Assembly (NCBI RefSeq): GCF_000350485.1
Contig: NZ_AORV01000039.1
Location: 17,473 to 81,472 of the forward strand
DNA: 64,000 nucleotides
Source of the DNA: Ruminiclostridium cellobioparum subsp. termitidis CT1112
Lineage (GTDB): Bacteria > Bacillota > Clostridia > Acetivibrionales > DSM-1351
Direction: 5' to 3'
Shown here: positions 54,971 through 63,739 of the stretch, piece by piece
Layout: each line of letters opens with the position of its first letter
How positions within the stretch are numbered: the stretch's first letter is position 1
Position numbers and translations under genes: made by a program
Notes under the pieces: model-generated
The model's input: only the letters and a program-made list of their open reading frames with translations
What the model was told of the DNA's origin: nothing
Database searches by the model: none

Positions 54971-56743
54971 TCACTTCTCAATAATAGGATGAAAAACACG
55001 TACGGTAGTTCCCTCTCCGGCTTTGCTGGTAAATGAAAGACCATATTGATTTCCAAAGGACAGTCTTATTCTATTTTGAACATTAAAAGTACCGTATCCC
55101 GGATTTCTATTTCCCAGGTTATCCGAATTGAGCATAGCCTGTATTTCCTGGAGTCTTGCCTCGGACATGCCGGCTCCGTTGTCGGATATGCTCAAGCAAA
55201 TACCTTTTTCGTGTTTTTCTACTGTTATGTAGATTTTCCCTGTACCTCTTTTCTCTTTTACTCCATGGTATATTGCATTTTCAACCAGGGGCTGGAGAAT
55301 GAGTTTGATGACTTTGTACTCGAGAATGGACTCTTCAAAGCTGATTTCATAATCAAGCTTTTCTTCATAGCGGATTTTTTGTATAATTAGATAACTTTTT
55401 ATATGCTCTAATTCTTCTTTGACAGATATCATTTCATTTCCCTTGTTTATACCTATCCTGAACAACTTCGTAAGAGCATCCACTACTTCGACAATGTCAT
55501 CGGCTTTATGAACCTGCGCCATCCATTGAATGGTGTCCAGGGTGTTATAAAGAAAATGGGGTTTTATCTGGGCCTGCAGGGTCTTCAGCTCAGCCTCCCG
55601 CTTACTCTTCTGCTCCACATAAACCATTTCGATAAGATTTCTTATTTCATCTATCATCCTGTTGAAGCTGTCGCCAAGCTGTCCAATTTCATCACGCCCA
55701 TTATAATTAAACCTTACATTCAGATCCCCTTCTTCAGCCTTTCTCATAAGCCTTCTAAGTTTCTTCAGCGGGTTTGCTATTGATTTTGTAAAAAACAAAG
55801 CGGCTATAAAAGCCAGGACCATTGTTACAATTCCTATGCCCACAATATAAAATCTAATATTGGTAACGACCTGCAAATTTTTACTTAATGAAAATACTCC
55901 CACCGTCTTAAAATTTGTATAGTCTGAATGCTTGTAAATTATTTTATATTTATTATTTTTAATATCCCGTGTGACATTGTTTGTATCGCTGTTGAGCCAT
56001 TTGTTGTTCACGCGGTAAACAATCGGATTTACAGGTGCATATACCATATTTCCGTCGCCGTCCAGTATGTATAAAAAGCCGTCTTTTCCCAAAGTTACAT
56101 CAGCAATTACATCTTTTATGGTTGCCAGTTTCAAGTCGATCAGTACCGTGCCCATGAAATTACCGGTAACGGAGTCTGTAAATGCTTTGGATACCGATAA
56201 TACCGAATCTGAACTGTAATCCTTGTATGCCCTTATATTTCTGCCCAGAGGCTTGCTTATCAGATGAATTTTGGAAGGCTGGGCATACGCCAGCTTGAAC
56301 CAGACATCCCTGGAAAAACTGTCTCTGGATATCTTACTCATTTCATTGCTTATATATGTATCATTGGAATTAACGATCATTATTCCGCCTATTTCAGTAT
56401 GGGCTTCTGAAAAAGATCTTAAAATACGCTTGATCTCATATTCGGTCTCTGCTTTTTCTTTCTGGGTTTTGAATTCGTTTTTTAAGAATTTGTTTACCTG
56501 CGGATCCTGTGACAGATAATAAATAATGTTTTCAATATTTTTTAAATAGAATTCGACGTTATTATTAACCTGATCAATCATCTGAATAGTGTGGTTGTTG
56601 ATTTCTGCAGACATGGTTTTGGAATAATAGTGGTTTCCCATAAGACTTATGGTAAATATGGGCAGCAGTATTAGCAACAGGAAGTATATCAGCAGTTTAT
56701 AGCTGATGCTTTTTAATTTGAATATGTGTTTAAAATTTGACAA
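54971..56743 (-). CDS. Sensor histidine kinase, YesM-like (His_kinase/HAMP)
   Basis: A 590-residue membrane kinase: first helix about 15-38, extracellular dCache-like domain (40-290), second helix about 300-320, HAMP (about 322-375, IANPLKKLRRLMRKAEEGDL), His-box LQAQIKPHFLYNTLDTIQ near residue 396, and HATPase (LILQPLVENAIYHGVKE, SISDNGAGM). The start is TTG after a GAGGGTGAG site. This LytS/YesM class usually controls sugar use, and the regulator follows at once. Its extracellular domain may receive its signal from the tandem binding lipoprotein. Confidence 0.92.
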   Translation of the reverse strand: MSNFKHIFKLKSISYKLLIYFLLLILLPIFTISLMGNHYYSKTMSAEINNHTIQMIDQVNNNVEFYLKNIENIIYYLSQDPQVNKFLKNEFKTQKEKAETEYEIKRILRSFSEAHTEIGGIMIVNSNDTYISNEMSKISRDSFSRDVWFKLAYAQPSKIHLISKPLGRNIRAYKDYSSDSVLSVSKAFTDSVTGNFMGTVLIDLKLATIKDVIADVTLGKDGFLYILDGDGNMVYAPVNPIVYRVNNKWLNSDTNNVTRDIKNNKYKIIYKHSDYTNFKTVGVFSLSKNLQVVTNIRFYIVGIGIVTMVLAFIAALFFTKSIANPLKKLRRLMRKAEEGDLNVRFNYNGRDEIGQLGDSFNRMIDEIRNLIEMVYVEQKSKREAELKTLQAQIKPHFLYNTLDTIQWMAQVHKADDIVEVVDALTKLFRIGINKGNEMISVKEELEHIKSYLIIQKIRYEEKLDYEISFEESILEYKVIKLILQPLVENAIYHGVKEKRGTGKIYITVEKHEKGICLSISDNGAGMSEARLQEIQAMLNSDNLGNRNPGYGTFNVQNRIRLSFGNQYGLSFTSKAGEGTTVRVFHPIIEK

Positions 56744-56807
56744 AAGCTCACCCTCTTAGTTATAATATTCGCTTTTATTCCAAATTTCGACATCAATTAT
56801 TATACAA

Positions 56808-58535
56808 CTAAACTATGTATATTGAAATACTTTCTTCCATTTCACCGGCCATATCGGACATTTGATGAGCAAGCGCCAGCACCTCTTCAAGATTGGCGGT
56901 CTGCTCTTCAACGGCAGCCAGTATGGATTCTCCCTCGGATTTATTGCTTACGGAGATGCTTCTGATTTCTTCAATACTCTTATGTACCTTTGTAACTATC
57001 TGGTTGACATTTGATATATCTTTTGAAATAACCCGTATCTCATTGTCAACATTTTGACTTGCTGTCCTTATATCTTCAAAATGCTCTTTTGTTTTTTCGG
57101 CTATAGTATTTCCTTCATTCATTTTTGAAACGCTGAGTTCCATATTCTTGTTCATATTATTGGTTTTTTCCTGTACAGATTTTATTATCCGGTCTATCTT
57201 GCCGGTGGCGAGCGAGGACTTTTCTGCAAGCTTTCTTATTTCAGCTGCCACGACCGCAAAGCCCTTACCCGAAACTCCGGCTCTTGCCGCCTCTATTGTG
57301 GCATTCAAGGCAAGCAGGTTTGTATTTGCCGTGATCTCTTCGATGGTTTCGATTATTGTGGTCATTTCACTTGTTTTTACTTTAAGATTTTTTGTATCTT
57401 CGCTGGTACTCAGTACTATATCTGAAATATCCCTGAGTTCATTGTTAAGATTGTCTATATATGTATTACCTGTTACGGCTTTTTGTACTGATTCCCTTGC
57501 CTTTTCCATAATTTTTTCAGAATTTGTATTTAGGGCATTAAAAGTATTGAATAATGTTTCTATATGAGGTGTTGTTTCCATTACCAATTGGTTTTGGCCG
57601 CTTATACCCTCACAGACACTTTGAGCAGCTGAGGCAATTTCCATATTTACCTTGCTGTTGGTGTCCGAACTCATTAAAAGGACCTCCGAAGCCTCTTTCG
57701 TACTCCTGCTCATTTTCCTCATATTCAGGATAGTCTGCTTAAGACCTTTTATCATCTCATTAAAAGATCCTGACATATCCTTGATCTCGTCCCTGGTATT
57801 TACCTCAAACTGATCGACAGATAAATTGCCCGATGTGATTTGTTTTAAAATCCTGTTCAGCCGGTTAATGGGATTTGATACCTTAATTGAAATAAGCAGT
57901 GAGCATGTGATTGAGATGATACATATGACAACTAATGCTGCTATATTGACAATAATAGCCCTTTCAAAGCTTTGTTCAATAACCAGCTTTGTTTTATTGC
58001 TTTCATTGAGTTCATTTTTGATAAAATCCTGAATATTTGTTTCAACAAGTACAGCTATTTCGGTTACATAGTCCAATGAAGCCTGTATTTCATCATATGA
58101 TTTTTTCCCCTCTATCTGCCTGCCTATTTCATCCACCTTTTCTTTAAGGGAACTCATGGTCCTGGACACTGAATCCAGCTTTGACAGGCTGCTTTCCGAC
58201 CTAACCGTCTTTTTGATAGTGTCTATTTTTTTATTGACATCATTTATTATATTATATTGATCTGCATTTTTAAAATCCTTTTGCCCGACACCGATACTCC
58301 TCATTTCGGAATCAATCTGTTCTTTAAGGCCGTCATTAATACTGTTTGCAATAGCTATATTGGATAGAATGGTATCATATTGTTTATTAAAACCGGAAAA
58401 ATTAATAATTGTATACAAGTTTAAAATGCTCATAAGTACGATAATAGTTACACAGCAAGCGGTAAACTTCGTTCTGATGGTAACCCTATTGAATTTTTTT
58501 ACCATATCGGCAACCTGTCTCTTTTCACTTTTCAT
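56808..58535 (-). CDS. Methyl-accepting chemotaxis protein
   Basis: A 575-residue chemoreceptor. First membrane helix about 27-47, a helical extracellular domain (50-190) of the four-helix-bundle type, second helix about 195-218, HAMP ([20 protein letters not shown]), and a long cytoplasmic helical hairpin with the highly conserved tip [32 protein letters not shown] near residues 410-445. The gene lies inside the sugar importer/two-component cluster, 92 bp after yjfF, so it probably directs movement toward the same sugar, either directly or through YtfQ. GGGAGG precedes the ATG. Confidence 0.93.
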   Translation of the reverse strand: MKSEKRQVADMVKKFNRVTIRTKFTACCVTIIVLMSILNLYTIINFSGFNKQYDTILSNIAIANSINDGLKEQIDSEMRSIGVGQKDFKNADQYNIINDVNKKIDTIKKTVRSESSLSKLDSVSRTMSSLKEKVDEIGRQIEGKKSYDEIQASLDYVTEIAVLVETNIQDFIKNELNESNKTKLVIEQSFERAIIVNIAALVVICIISITCSLLISIKVSNPINRLNRILKQITSGNLSVDQFEVNTRDEIKDMSGSFNEMIKGLKQTILNMRKMSRSTKEASEVLLMSSDTNSKVNMEIASAAQSVCEGISGQNQLVMETTPHIETLFNTFNALNTNSEKIMEKARESVQKAVTGNTYIDNLNNELRDISDIVLSTSEDTKNLKVKTSEMTTIIETIEEITANTNLLALNATIEAARAGVSGKGFAVVAAEIRKLAEKSSLATGKIDRIIKSVQEKTNNMNKNMELSVSKMNEGNTIAEKTKEHFEDIRTASQNVDNEIRVISKDISNVNQIVTKVHKSIEEIRSISVSNKSEGESILAAVEEQTANLEEVLALAHQMSDMAGEMEESISIYIV

Positions 58536-58627
58536 AGCAATACCTCCCAGGTAAATTTCATTCCTGTGTTTTTTCTACATCAAAACCAGGTGGACGGACT
58601 CCACCTGGAATTTGTAAACTATTGCCT

Positions 58628-59650
58628 TTATGCCTTTACCTTCAGTTGTTTTGCCTTTTTACCGGTATTGAATTTTGCCTTCCTGCCGGTGTCTTTTCTT
58701 ATAGTGAGCAATCGCTGTATCATAATGAACATACACAACAGAAGAGCAACTGCGATTCTTGTCCACCAGGAACTCAGCGTCCCCTGGAACATTATCAGCG
58801 TCTGTATGACACCCTGTATAAGGACACCGAACAGGGTTCCGAACACATAGCCCACACCTCCGGTAAGAGACGTCCCGCCTATGACAGCAGATGCTATTGC
58901 ATCCATTTCCCCGCCCTGCTGGTGCAGCGTATAACCTGACAGCATGTAAAAACTGAATACTATACCCGCTATTGCATAGCATACCCCACTGTAGGTATAT
59001 ACCAGAACCTTTGTCCGGCCTACTGGAAGTCCCATCAATCTGGCTGATTGTTCATTTCCGCCAATGGCATAGACAGAACGTCCAAACCTGGTATAGTGTG
59101 CAATATATATAGTTATACTTATGACTATTAATGCAATAACAACACCAATGGATATAAATGATTTATCATATAAATAAATTCTGTAATTTGATATATCGGT
59201 ATATAATTTATTTTTTATGTTGATTGTGTCGGTGCTGATTACTGCTGTCATACCCCTCGCAAAGAACAGTCCTGCCAGAGTTACTATAAAAGGCTGAATC
59301 TTGAAGAAGTGTATCAGACAGCCCTGGATCAGCCCAAAACCGGCTCCCATCAATATCATTAAAACCATTACCAGTACAGGGTTGAAACCTTTCAGCTCCA
59401 GCAGATAGGCCGACAGCATACAGGTCAGTGCAATAACCGAACCAACTGAGATATCTATTCCTCCTATGAGCAAAACCATTGTCATTCCAGATGCAGATAT
59501 GATGAGAAAAGCATTGTCTATAAACAGGTTAAGGAATGTTTGAAGAGAAAAGAAGCCCGTATATAAAACCGACCCGATGGAAAACAGCACAAAAAATAAA
59601 AATATTGTTATGTATAGTGATAGAAATTTTGAATTAAACAGTTTTTTCAT
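58628..59650 (-). CDS. yjfF: ABC sugar permease, YjfF-like
   Basis: A 340-residue inner-membrane subunit of the BPD_transp_2 family with about nine hydrophobic helices. The family motif is GIDISVGSVIALTCMLSAYL (near residue 65), followed later by AIGGNEQSARLMGLPVGRTK (near residue 195) and AIASAVIGGTSLTGGVG. It overlaps the previous permease gene by 17 bp. In Escherichia coli YtfQRT-YjfF imports galactofuranose; here the order is the same, so a furanose-type sugar is likely, perhaps arabinofuranose. Confidence 0.88.
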   Translation of the reverse strand: MKKLFNSKFLSLYITIFLFFVLFSIGSVLYTGFFSLQTFLNLFIDNAFLIISASGMTMVLLIGGIDISVGSVIALTCMLSAYLLELKGFNPVLVMVLMILMGAGFGLIQGCLIHFFKIQPFIVTLAGLFFARGMTAVISTDTINIKNKLYTDISNYRIYLYDKSFISIGVVIALIVISITIYIAHYTRFGRSVYAIGGNEQSARLMGLPVGRTKVLVYTYSGVCYAIAGIVFSFYMLSGYTLHQQGGEMDAIASAVIGGTSLTGGVGYVFGTLFGVLIQGVIQTLIMFQGTLSSWWTRIAVALLLCMFIMIQRLLTIRKDTGRKAKFNTGKKAKQLKVKA

Positions 59651-60680
59651 ATTTTAACCTCCTATGGGTGCTCAACACTTTCAGGATCATCTTATGAGTA
59701 CCCTCAGACTGGAACAGGCATATTATCACCACAACAACAGCTTTTACGACGGGCAGTACCTCCGGTGAAACACCCATTGCGTAAAGAGTGGTTGTCAGGC
59801 TTTGAATTATCAAGGCTCCGATAACACTGGCTGCAATTGAGAATTTACCTCCGCTCATAGGGTTCCCACCGATTGCAACCGCCAATATGGCGTCCATTTC
59901 AATCAGCAGCCCCGCATTATTACTGTCTGCAGCTTTTATCATGGAACTTATCATAAGCCCTGCTATACCTGCACAAAGGCCGCATATGGCATAGGTGGCA
60001 AAAACTATTCTCTGTGCCTTAAGTCCGGCAAATCTGCTTGCTTTGGAATTGACTCCCACCGATTCCACAAATAGTCCGAAGGCTGTTTTCTTTACAAACA
60101 AAACTATTGCTGTCAGCACAACTGCTACTATAAAAATGGAAAATGGTATCGGAAGATGGGGAAGGAAGCCTGCCAGGTATGAAAAAGGCTTGTACTGAGT
60201 GGTGGGTATCTGTCCGTTTGTAACAAGCTGTGCTATTCCCCTTCCCGCAACGTTCAGGATCAAAGTTGCAACAACTGCCTGCACTCCGATCCTGGATACC
60301 AGAAATCCATTCCAGCAGCCCAGCAATGCCGCCGCTGCCAGAGAGGCAATTATACAAAGAAAGAAAGGGGTGTTCGGAGCAATTCCCGAGCCCAGCAGTT
60401 GAACAGTTATTGCCCCCGAAATAGCTACTACCGAGCCTACTGAAATATCTATTCCCCCTGTGGCAATTACCAGGGTCATCCCGATTGTTATTATTATCAA
60501 AGAGGAAGAACGGTTTATGATATCAATGATTCTGCCATATAAATTGCCGTTTTTTAATTCAATAGTCAAGAACCCATCAATAAAAATAGAATCAAATATT
60601 AATACTGCCAACAGTGCAATAATGGGCCAAAACAAACGCTTTTTTGTCAAATTTTTAATTACTGTAACCAAGTTTTGCAC
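59634..60680 (-). CDS. ytfT: ABC sugar permease, YtfT-like
   Basis: A 348-residue multi-helix permease with GGIDISVGSVVAISGAITVQ near residue 70 and the EAA-like loop VGVNSKASRFAGLKAQRIVF near residue 210. The start is GTG, with GGAGG inside the end of the ATPase gene, two bases downstream of its stop. It overlaps yjfF. The two permeases would form a heterodimer in the membrane. Confidence 0.88.
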   Translation of the reverse strand: MQNLVTVIKNLTKKRLFWPIIALLAVLIFDSIFIDGFLTIELKNGNLYGRIIDIINRSSSLIIITIGMTLVIATGGIDISVGSVVAISGAITVQLLGSGIAPNTPFFLCIIASLAAAALLGCWNGFLVSRIGVQAVVATLILNVAGRGIAQLVTNGQIPTTQYKPFSYLAGFLPHLPIPFSIFIVAVVLTAIVLFVKKTAFGLFVESVGVNSKASRFAGLKAQRIVFATYAICGLCAGIAGLMISSMIKAADSNNAGLLIEMDAILAVAIGGNPMSGGKFSIAASVIGALIIQSLTTTLYAMGVSPEVLPVVKAVVVVIICLFQSEGTHKMILKVLSTHRRLKYEKTV

Positions 60681-60682
60681 AA

Positions 60683-62197
60683 TTAATCCTCCCCTGCTAT
60701 TGATTTCATTACATTTCTGTCAGTCAGCTCATCCTCACATATTTCTGCAACCTTGCGCCCATCACGTAAAATTGCCATACGGGAACAGCATCTGAGAGAT
60801 TCATCCATTTCGGAGGATATAAATACCACAGACATACCTCTTTCCGCAAATTGTATTATCAGTTTCTGTATTTCGGTTTTTGTTCCCACGTCGATTCCCC
60901 TTGTGGGTTCGTCCAGGATCAGCAAATCCGGATTTGTTGCAAGCCATCTTGCTAAAATAACCTTCTGCTGGTTTCCTCCGCTCAAATTTTTAACAAGCTG
61001 TTCTTTTCCTGATGTCTTTATATTTAAAAGTTTTATGTATTCGTCGGCTATCCGCTCCTGTTCTTTTCTGGATATTGTTTTTCCAATCCCGTTTCTGGCT
61101 TGAAGGGCAAGAATTATATTCTCACGGACCGAAAGCTCGCCGATTATGCCCTCGGTCTTTCTATTCTCAGGGCATAATGCTATACCACGCTTGATTGCAT
61201 CTATCGGTGAAGCAATATTGGCCCTTTCGTCATTAACTCTTATTTCACCGCTGTCAGCCTTATCTATTCCAAAAATTACTCTGGCCAGTTCACTTCTTCC
61301 GGATCCCAACAATCCGGCCAGCCCAAGTACTTCTCCTTTTCTTATTTCCAGATCAAATGGCTCTATTGTTCCTGTGTGTCCAACTCCGTTAAAACTCATA
61401 AAAGTATCGTTGGCATTAGTATTCTGCTCTTTATTGGCATCCTTTTTCAAATTTGAAAGAATGTCCAGATCCTTACCAATCATTTTAGCCACAAGTTGTA
61501 TTTTAGGGAGAGACTCTGCCTCATATTCTCCCACCAGTTCACCGTTTCTCAAAACTGTTATCCTGTCTGAAACTTCATAAACCTGATCCAAAAAGTGTGT
61601 TACAAATATTATCCCCATTCCTTCCGATCTTAGCTTCTTCATAATAATGAAAAGCTTCTCAACCTCATTCTTGTCGAGACTTGACGTTGGTTCATCCAGA
61701 ATCAAAACCCTGGCTTTATAGTCAATAGCCCTGGCTATTGCTACCATTTGTTGAATGGCAACCGAATAGTTCTCCAGCTTTTGTTTTACATCAATTTTCA
61801 AATCCAATTTTGCCAATGCCTGTTCAGCACTTCTATTAATTTCTTTCCAATTAATTTTTCCGTATCGAGTGGGCTCTCTTCCTATATAAAAGTTTTCAGC
61901 AACCGTGAGATTTGGACAGAGATTTACTTCCTGATAAACCGTGCTGATACCAAGCTCCTGTGCCTGCTGTGTTGATTTGGCCAGAATTTTTTCTCCGCTC
62001 AGGTATATTTCTCCCGAATCCAATTCCTCTACACCTGTCAATACTTTTATCAATGTTGACTTTCCTGCTCCGTTCTCCCCCATCAGGGCGTGAATCTCAC
62101 CTGCTCTCAGTTTAAAATCAACACTCTTAAGAGCCTTTACTCCCGGGAAAGTCTTGCTTACACCATTCATTTTTAATACTGCTTCATTATTTGCCAT
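60683..62197 (-). CDS. ytfR: ABC sugar importer ATPase with two nucleotide-binding domains, YtfR-like
   Basis: A 504-residue CUT2-type ATPase. Domain 1 (about 6-240) has Walker A GENGAGKSTLIKVL, a divergent signature YSVAIQQMVAIARA and Walker B VLILDEPTSSLD. Domain 2 (about 260-500) has a degenerate Walker A LGSGRSELARVI and a good signature NLSGGNQQKVILARWL with LLILDEPTRGID. This asymmetry is typical of the sugar class. It lies between ytfQ, after a hairpin, and ytfT. Confidence 0.95.
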   Translation of the reverse strand: MANNEAVLKMNGVSKTFPGVKALKSVDFKLRAGEIHALMGENGAGKSTLIKVLTGVEELDSGEIYLSGEKILAKSTQQAQELGISTVYQEVNLCPNLTVAENFYIGREPTRYGKINWKEINRSAEQALAKLDLKIDVKQKLENYSVAIQQMVAIARAIDYKARVLILDEPTSSLDKNEVEKLFIIMKKLRSEGMGIIFVTHFLDQVYEVSDRITVLRNGELVGEYEAESLPKIQLVAKMIGKDLDILSNLKKDANKEQNTNANDTFMSFNGVGHTGTIEPFDLEIRKGEVLGLAGLLGSGRSELARVIFGIDKADSGEIRVNDERANIASPIDAIKRGIALCPENRKTEGIIGELSVRENIILALQARNGIGKTISRKEQERIADEYIKLLNIKTSGKEQLVKNLSGGNQQKVILARWLATNPDLLILDEPTRGIDVGTKTEIQKLIIQFAERGMSVVFISSEMDESLRCCSRMAILRDGRKVAEICEDELTDRNVMKSIAGED

Positions 62198-62235
62198 TTA
62201 AGACTATCCCTCCATGACCTGATTTTTGATTAATT

Positions 62236-62265
62236 TTTCGGGGATACATGACTGTATCCCCGAAA
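62236..62265 (-). other. Perfect hairpin between the binding-protein and ATPase genes
   Basis: A 13-bp perfect stem (TTTCGGGGATACA) closed by a four-base loop lies 30 bp after the binding-protein stop. No T tract follows. Such hairpins after binding-protein genes usually keep their mRNA more abundant than that of the membrane parts. Confidence 0.7.
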
Positions 62266-62294
62266 TAATTACTGAATTATGATTGTCCAATGAA

Positions 62295-63332
62295 TTAATA
62301 TACGCGGTTTGGCAACGCTTCCTGTGCCTTATCAGCAGGATATATTCCTTCCTGTGATTTAATCCATTTTTCAACTGTTCCGCCCTTGACCAATGTTTCA
62401 GCAGCGTCAAATACTTGTGGTCCCAGTAATGGATTGCATTCAACAGTAGCATTGTACTTTCCGTCAACCATAGCCTGGAATGCGTCTTTAATACCGTCAA
62501 CACCAACTATCTTGATATCAACTCCGGGCTTCAGACCAGCTTCTTCGATAGCCTGGATGGCACCCATACCCATATCGTCGTTGTGTGCATATACACCCTG
62601 AATATTCTTTCCGTCTGACTTGAGGAAGGATTCCATTACTTCCTTACCCTTTGCACGGGCAAAATCGCCGGATTGAGTTTTGATGATCTTTAAGTCTGGA
62701 TGGTTCTTAAGTTCTTCAGCAAAACCTTTCTGACGGTCTGTAGCAGCTGAAGCTCCAACTGAACCCTGTAATTCTACGATATTACCTTTTTCACCCATAG
62801 CCTTGGCCAATTCAATACAAGCGTTCTTACCTTCTTCAATAAAGTCTGAACCAATAAATGTGGAGTACAGGGAAGGATCGCAATCAACACCACGGTCTAC
62901 CAATATAACAGGGATCTTTGCATCCTGTGCTTCTTTGAAAACTGTATCCCATCCTGATGAAACAGCCGGAGCCACAACGATTGCATCTACTTTTTGCTGT
63001 ATGAATGATCTGATGGCCTTGATCTGATTTTCCTGCTTTTGCTGAGCATCAGAGAATTTCAAGTCGTATCCGCGCTTTGCCGCTTCGTCTTTAATTGACT
63101 GAGTCTCTGCTGTTCTCCAGGCACTTTCAGCACCAACCTGTGCAAATCCGATTACCAGCTTCTTGGCAGCTTCAGTTGATGGCGCTGCCGCCTCACTTGC
63201 CTGAGCTGTTTCAGATGGCTTTGCGGATTGGGTACTTTCTACCTTTGAGCTTGATCCTCCGCAGGCAGCTAATGAAAATACCATTGTTATGGCTGCAATA
63301 GAAGAAATTGCTCTTGCTAATAATTTGTTCAT
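62295..63332 (-). CDS. ytfQ: Sugar-binding lipoprotein, YtfQ-like
   Basis: A 345-residue lipoprotein: signal with lipobox FSLAAC (Cys near 24), a Ser/Ala/Glu-rich linker, then one Peripla_BP_4 domain. Segments such as VGAESAWRTAETQSIK, QQKQENQIKAIRSFI, ELQGSVGASAATDRQKGFAE and GDFARAKGKEVMESFLK closely follow Escherichia coli YtfQ (galactofuranose binding). The ATG is preceded by AAGGAGG. It is the first gene of the importer cluster and should be the best expressed. Confidence 0.93.
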   Translation of the reverse strand: MNKLLARAISSIAAITMVFSLAACGGSSSKVESTQSAKPSETAQASEAAAPSTEAAKKLVIGFAQVGAESAWRTAETQSIKDEAAKRGYDLKFSDAQQKQENQIKAIRSFIQQKVDAIVVAPAVSSGWDTVFKEAQDAKIPVILVDRGVDCDPSLYSTFIGSDFIEEGKNACIELAKAMGEKGNIVELQGSVGASAATDRQKGFAEELKNHPDLKIIKTQSGDFARAKGKEVMESFLKSDGKNIQGVYAHNDDMGMGAIQAIEEAGLKPGVDIKIVGVDGIKDAFQAMVDGKYNATVECNPLLGPQVFDAAETLVKGGTVEKWIKSQEGIYPADKAQEALPNRVY

Positions 63333-63425
63333 GACTTTCCTCCTTAATTTGTGTTGGTATGTAACTTACACGTAAATTATAAGAAAAATCAAATAAGCAG
63401 TATTTAGAAAAATCGGCTTTTTTTT

Positions 63426-63454
63426 ATACTATTACATACAAATTTATCAGACAA
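63426..63454 (-). promoter_or_regulatory. Possible promoter of the sugar importer operon
   Basis: TTGTCT and TAGTAT lie 17 bases apart on the minus strand, about 95 bases upstream of ytfQ. A separate TATAAT (63376-63381) has no good -35. The choice between them is uncertain. Confidence 0.4.
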
Positions 63455-63489
63455 ATTATTAAATAAATAAACTTTCCTTATACTAAAAG

Positions 63490-63540
63490 ATACTAAAAAA
63501 TCCTAAGAATCTTAAATTTTTAAGTTTCTCAGGATTTTTG
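63490..63540 (-). terminator. rRNA operon terminator
   Basis: AAAATCCTAAGAATCTTAA pairs with TTAAGTTTCTCAGGATTTT with two mismatches, and TTTTTTAG follows on the minus strand. It lies 86 bp after the 5S gene and should end the rRNA transcript before the sugar operon. Confidence 0.7.
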
Positions 63541-63590
63541 GGAGATTATTTCGTATAAACTTTTAAACTTTCCTTACATGCAAAGAAAGC

Positions 63591-63610
63591 CTTGAGGATG
63601 ATACCTCAAG
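63591..63610 (-). terminator. Short hairpin directly after 5S rRNA
   Basis: CTTGAGG pairs perfectly with CCTCAAG around six bases, then GCTTTCTTTG follows on the minus strand, 14 bp after the 5S end. It is probably a first weak terminator or a 3' processing stop. Confidence 0.6.
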
Positions 63611-63623
63611 ACTTTCATATAAA

Positions 63624-63739
63624 TCTGGCAGAGACTTACTTTCCCGGGCCGTTGCCAGCCAAGTATTATCAGCACTGAGATGCTTAACTGCCGTGTTCGG
63701 TATGGGAACGGGTGTATCCATCTCGTCATTTCCACCAGA
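63624..63739 (-). rRNA. rrf: 5S ribosomal RNA
   Basis: About 116 nt; the ends CTGGTGG and CTGCCAG pair. It contains the conserved CACCCGTTCCCATACCGAAC and GTTAAGCATCTCAG segments of bacterial 5S rRNA. The 23S gene would lie beyond the window end, on the same strand. Confidence 0.95.
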
